Shown here: piece after piece, positions 6,447-9,050 of the stretch | Layout of the letters: every line of letters starts with the position of its first letter | Position numbering within the stretch: the first letter of the stretch is position 1 | Assembly: GCA_009701105.1 (NCBI GenBank) | Contig: WLKU01000050.1 | Span: forward strand, 1-9,050 | Direction of reading: 5' to 3' | Source of the DNA: Actinomycetota bacterium | GTDB taxonomy: Bacteria; Actinomycetota; Acidimicrobiia; Acidimicrobiales; Ilumatobacteraceae | DNA: 9,050 bases | Notes under the pieces: model-generated | Told to the model about the DNA's origin: nothing | The model's database searches: none | The model's input: only the letters and a program-made list of their open reading frames with translations | Made by a program: the position numbers and the translations under genes

Positions 6447-6456
6447 GGATGCAAGG

Positions 6457-7332
6457 TTACTTGCGCGCCGCAGCGGCTGCGCTGGCGAGCACATTTGCCG
6501 CGCGCAAAGGAGCGTCAGTATCGAGATGTAAATACAGCGAGGGTTCGGTTAATTCGATTTCCATGATTTCTGGCACACCGCTGGTGTTCGTGACCATGTC
6601 GATGCGTGCGTAAAGGGGCGAATCGGTGAATCGTTGCGCAAGAAAAGCCAACACTTGATTGCCCAACGTCAATTCGGCTGGGCTTGCGGTACGCGCAGAT
6701 ATTTCCTCGTCTATGAACGCACCGTTGTGAACTTGTTCGGTGCCGCGAAAGATGGGGCCCTTACGAAATGCGTGGCTGAAGATTCCGCCCAGATACACAA
6801 GCGATGTCTCACCATTGACATCGATACTCGGTTGGTATGGCTGCAGCAGCACCGAAGTTCCTGATGCAAGAATCTTTTCGATGTGCTGGCGAGCATCAAC
6901 AGGTTGGCTGCGGTGACGCGCAGTGTTGTTTGAACCCGCACTCACCGTTGGCTTAATGATGATGTCGTGTTGTAATTGCGCCTCATCAATGTCGCTACTT
7001 GAGTTGATGAACATTGTCGACATCACAGGAATGCCGGCAGCAATCAGTTGAGTTAGGTACTGCTTATCCAAATTCCAGTGAACAATCTCGGCTGAGTTAT
7101 ACAACCGTGTTACTTGTGACGTGGCATCAATCCAGCGCGTGAACTCATCGAGTCGCTTGTAGTAATCCCACGTGCTGCGCAATACCACGATGGAAAACGA
7201 CGACCAGTCAACTGACGGGTCATCCCAATCAACTATTTGCCACGGCTCGTTGATTGCATCGAGTGATTCAGTAAGAATCTCGAGGTCGTGATCGAGTCCG
7301 CGCGCCAACTGAACGGTGGCGAGCGCGATCAT
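6457..7332 (-). CDS. ATP-grasp domain protein, DcsG-like
   Basis: This 291-residue protein is an ATP-grasp enzyme, a fold that joins a carboxylate to a nucleophile through an acyl-phosphate. It resembles the group often annotated after DcsG (O-ureido-D-serine cyclo-ligase), but that name should not be taken as its function. Seen motifs are RSTWDYYKRLDEF (52-64), LYNSAEIVHWNLDKQYL (77-93), the ATP-binding lysine K127 in IIIKPTVSAGS, VLLQPYQPSIDVNGE (161-175), SHAFRKGP (186-193), D245 in YARIDMV, and metal-binding acidic residues E258/E260 in MEIELTEPSL. The C-terminus is alanine-rich. The ATG at 7332 is preferred; a TTG at 7338 would add two residues. It follows groL by 28 bp and precedes hemQ by 10 bp on the same strand. 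Substrate unknown. Confidence 0.85.
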   Translation of the reverse strand: MIALATVQLARGLDHDLEILTESLDAINEPWQIVDWDDPSVDWSSFSIVVLRSTWDYYKRLDEFTRWIDATSQVTRLYNSAEIVHWNLDKQYLTQLIAAGIPVMSTMFINSSSDIDEAQLQHDIIIKPTVSAGSNNTARHRSQPVDARQHIEKILASGTSVLLQPYQPSIDVNGETSLVYLGGIFSHAFRKGPIFRGTEQVHNGAFIDEEISARTASPAELTLGNQVLAFLAQRFTDSPLYARIDMVTNTSGVPEIMEIELTEPSLYLHLDTDAPLRAANVLASAAAAARK

Positions 7333-7360
7333 GATCAATACCTAAATGTTGACGTGGGGA

Positions 7361-9044
<1,684 letters not shown>

Positions 9045-9050
9045 ACGGGG

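Noticed and set aside
6447..6494. 16-residue N-terminal extension of HemQ
   Set aside because: It overlaps the end of the ATP-grasp gene and has no family resemblance; a start 10 bp after the upstream stop is more natural.

Overview
The window looks like ordinary chromosomal DNA from an actinobacterium of moderate GC, about half by eye. The closest fit I can suggest is an Acidimicrobiia-like lineage. This rests on a PAC2-family protein, a groL gene controlled by a CIRCE operator, the 'CPxC...DinB' protein type, and promoter/start geometry typical of leaderless actinobacterial transcripts. The taxonomic placement is inference. Genes are packed tightly; the longest non-coding gap is about 92 bp, and I see no tRNA, rRNA, CRISPR array, insertion sequence or prophage gene.

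Layout: (1) Positions 1-93 hold the C-terminal end of a membrane protein. (2) Positions 103-2682, plus strand: radA (recombination/branch-migration ATPase), a DinB-fold protein of unknown function, and tag (3-methyladenine DNA glycosylase I), closely spaced and probably a DNA-maintenance operon. (3) A hairpin at the tag stop codon separates it from a convergent minus-strand GNAT acetyltransferase (2703-3134). (4) From a divergent promoter region (3135-3226), a plus-strand group runs from 3227 to 5749: a polysaccharide deacetylase starting at a GTG placed exactly as a leaderless start would be, a family 2 glycosyltransferase joined to it by an ATGA overlap, and a PAC2-family protein. (5) Converging on these from the right is a minus-strand series beginning at a CIRCE operator (9013-9039): groL, a DcsG-like ATP-grasp ligase, and the chlorite-dismutase-fold coproheme decarboxylase hemQ/chdC, with gaps of 28 and 10 bp.

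Working together: radA and tag both serve DNA repair. The deacetylase and glycosyltransferase probably modify a cell-surface glycan. hemQ performs the last step of the coproporphyrin-dependent heme pathway and lies downstream of the heat-shock chaperonin gene and an ATP-grasp enzyme of unknown substrate. No terminator is visible between these three, so heat-shock read-through into heme synthesis is possible. I did not find a convincing undescribed multi-gene system. The best leads are the groL/ATP-grasp/hemQ arrangement, the Firmicutes-type active site of hemQ, and the leaderless starts.
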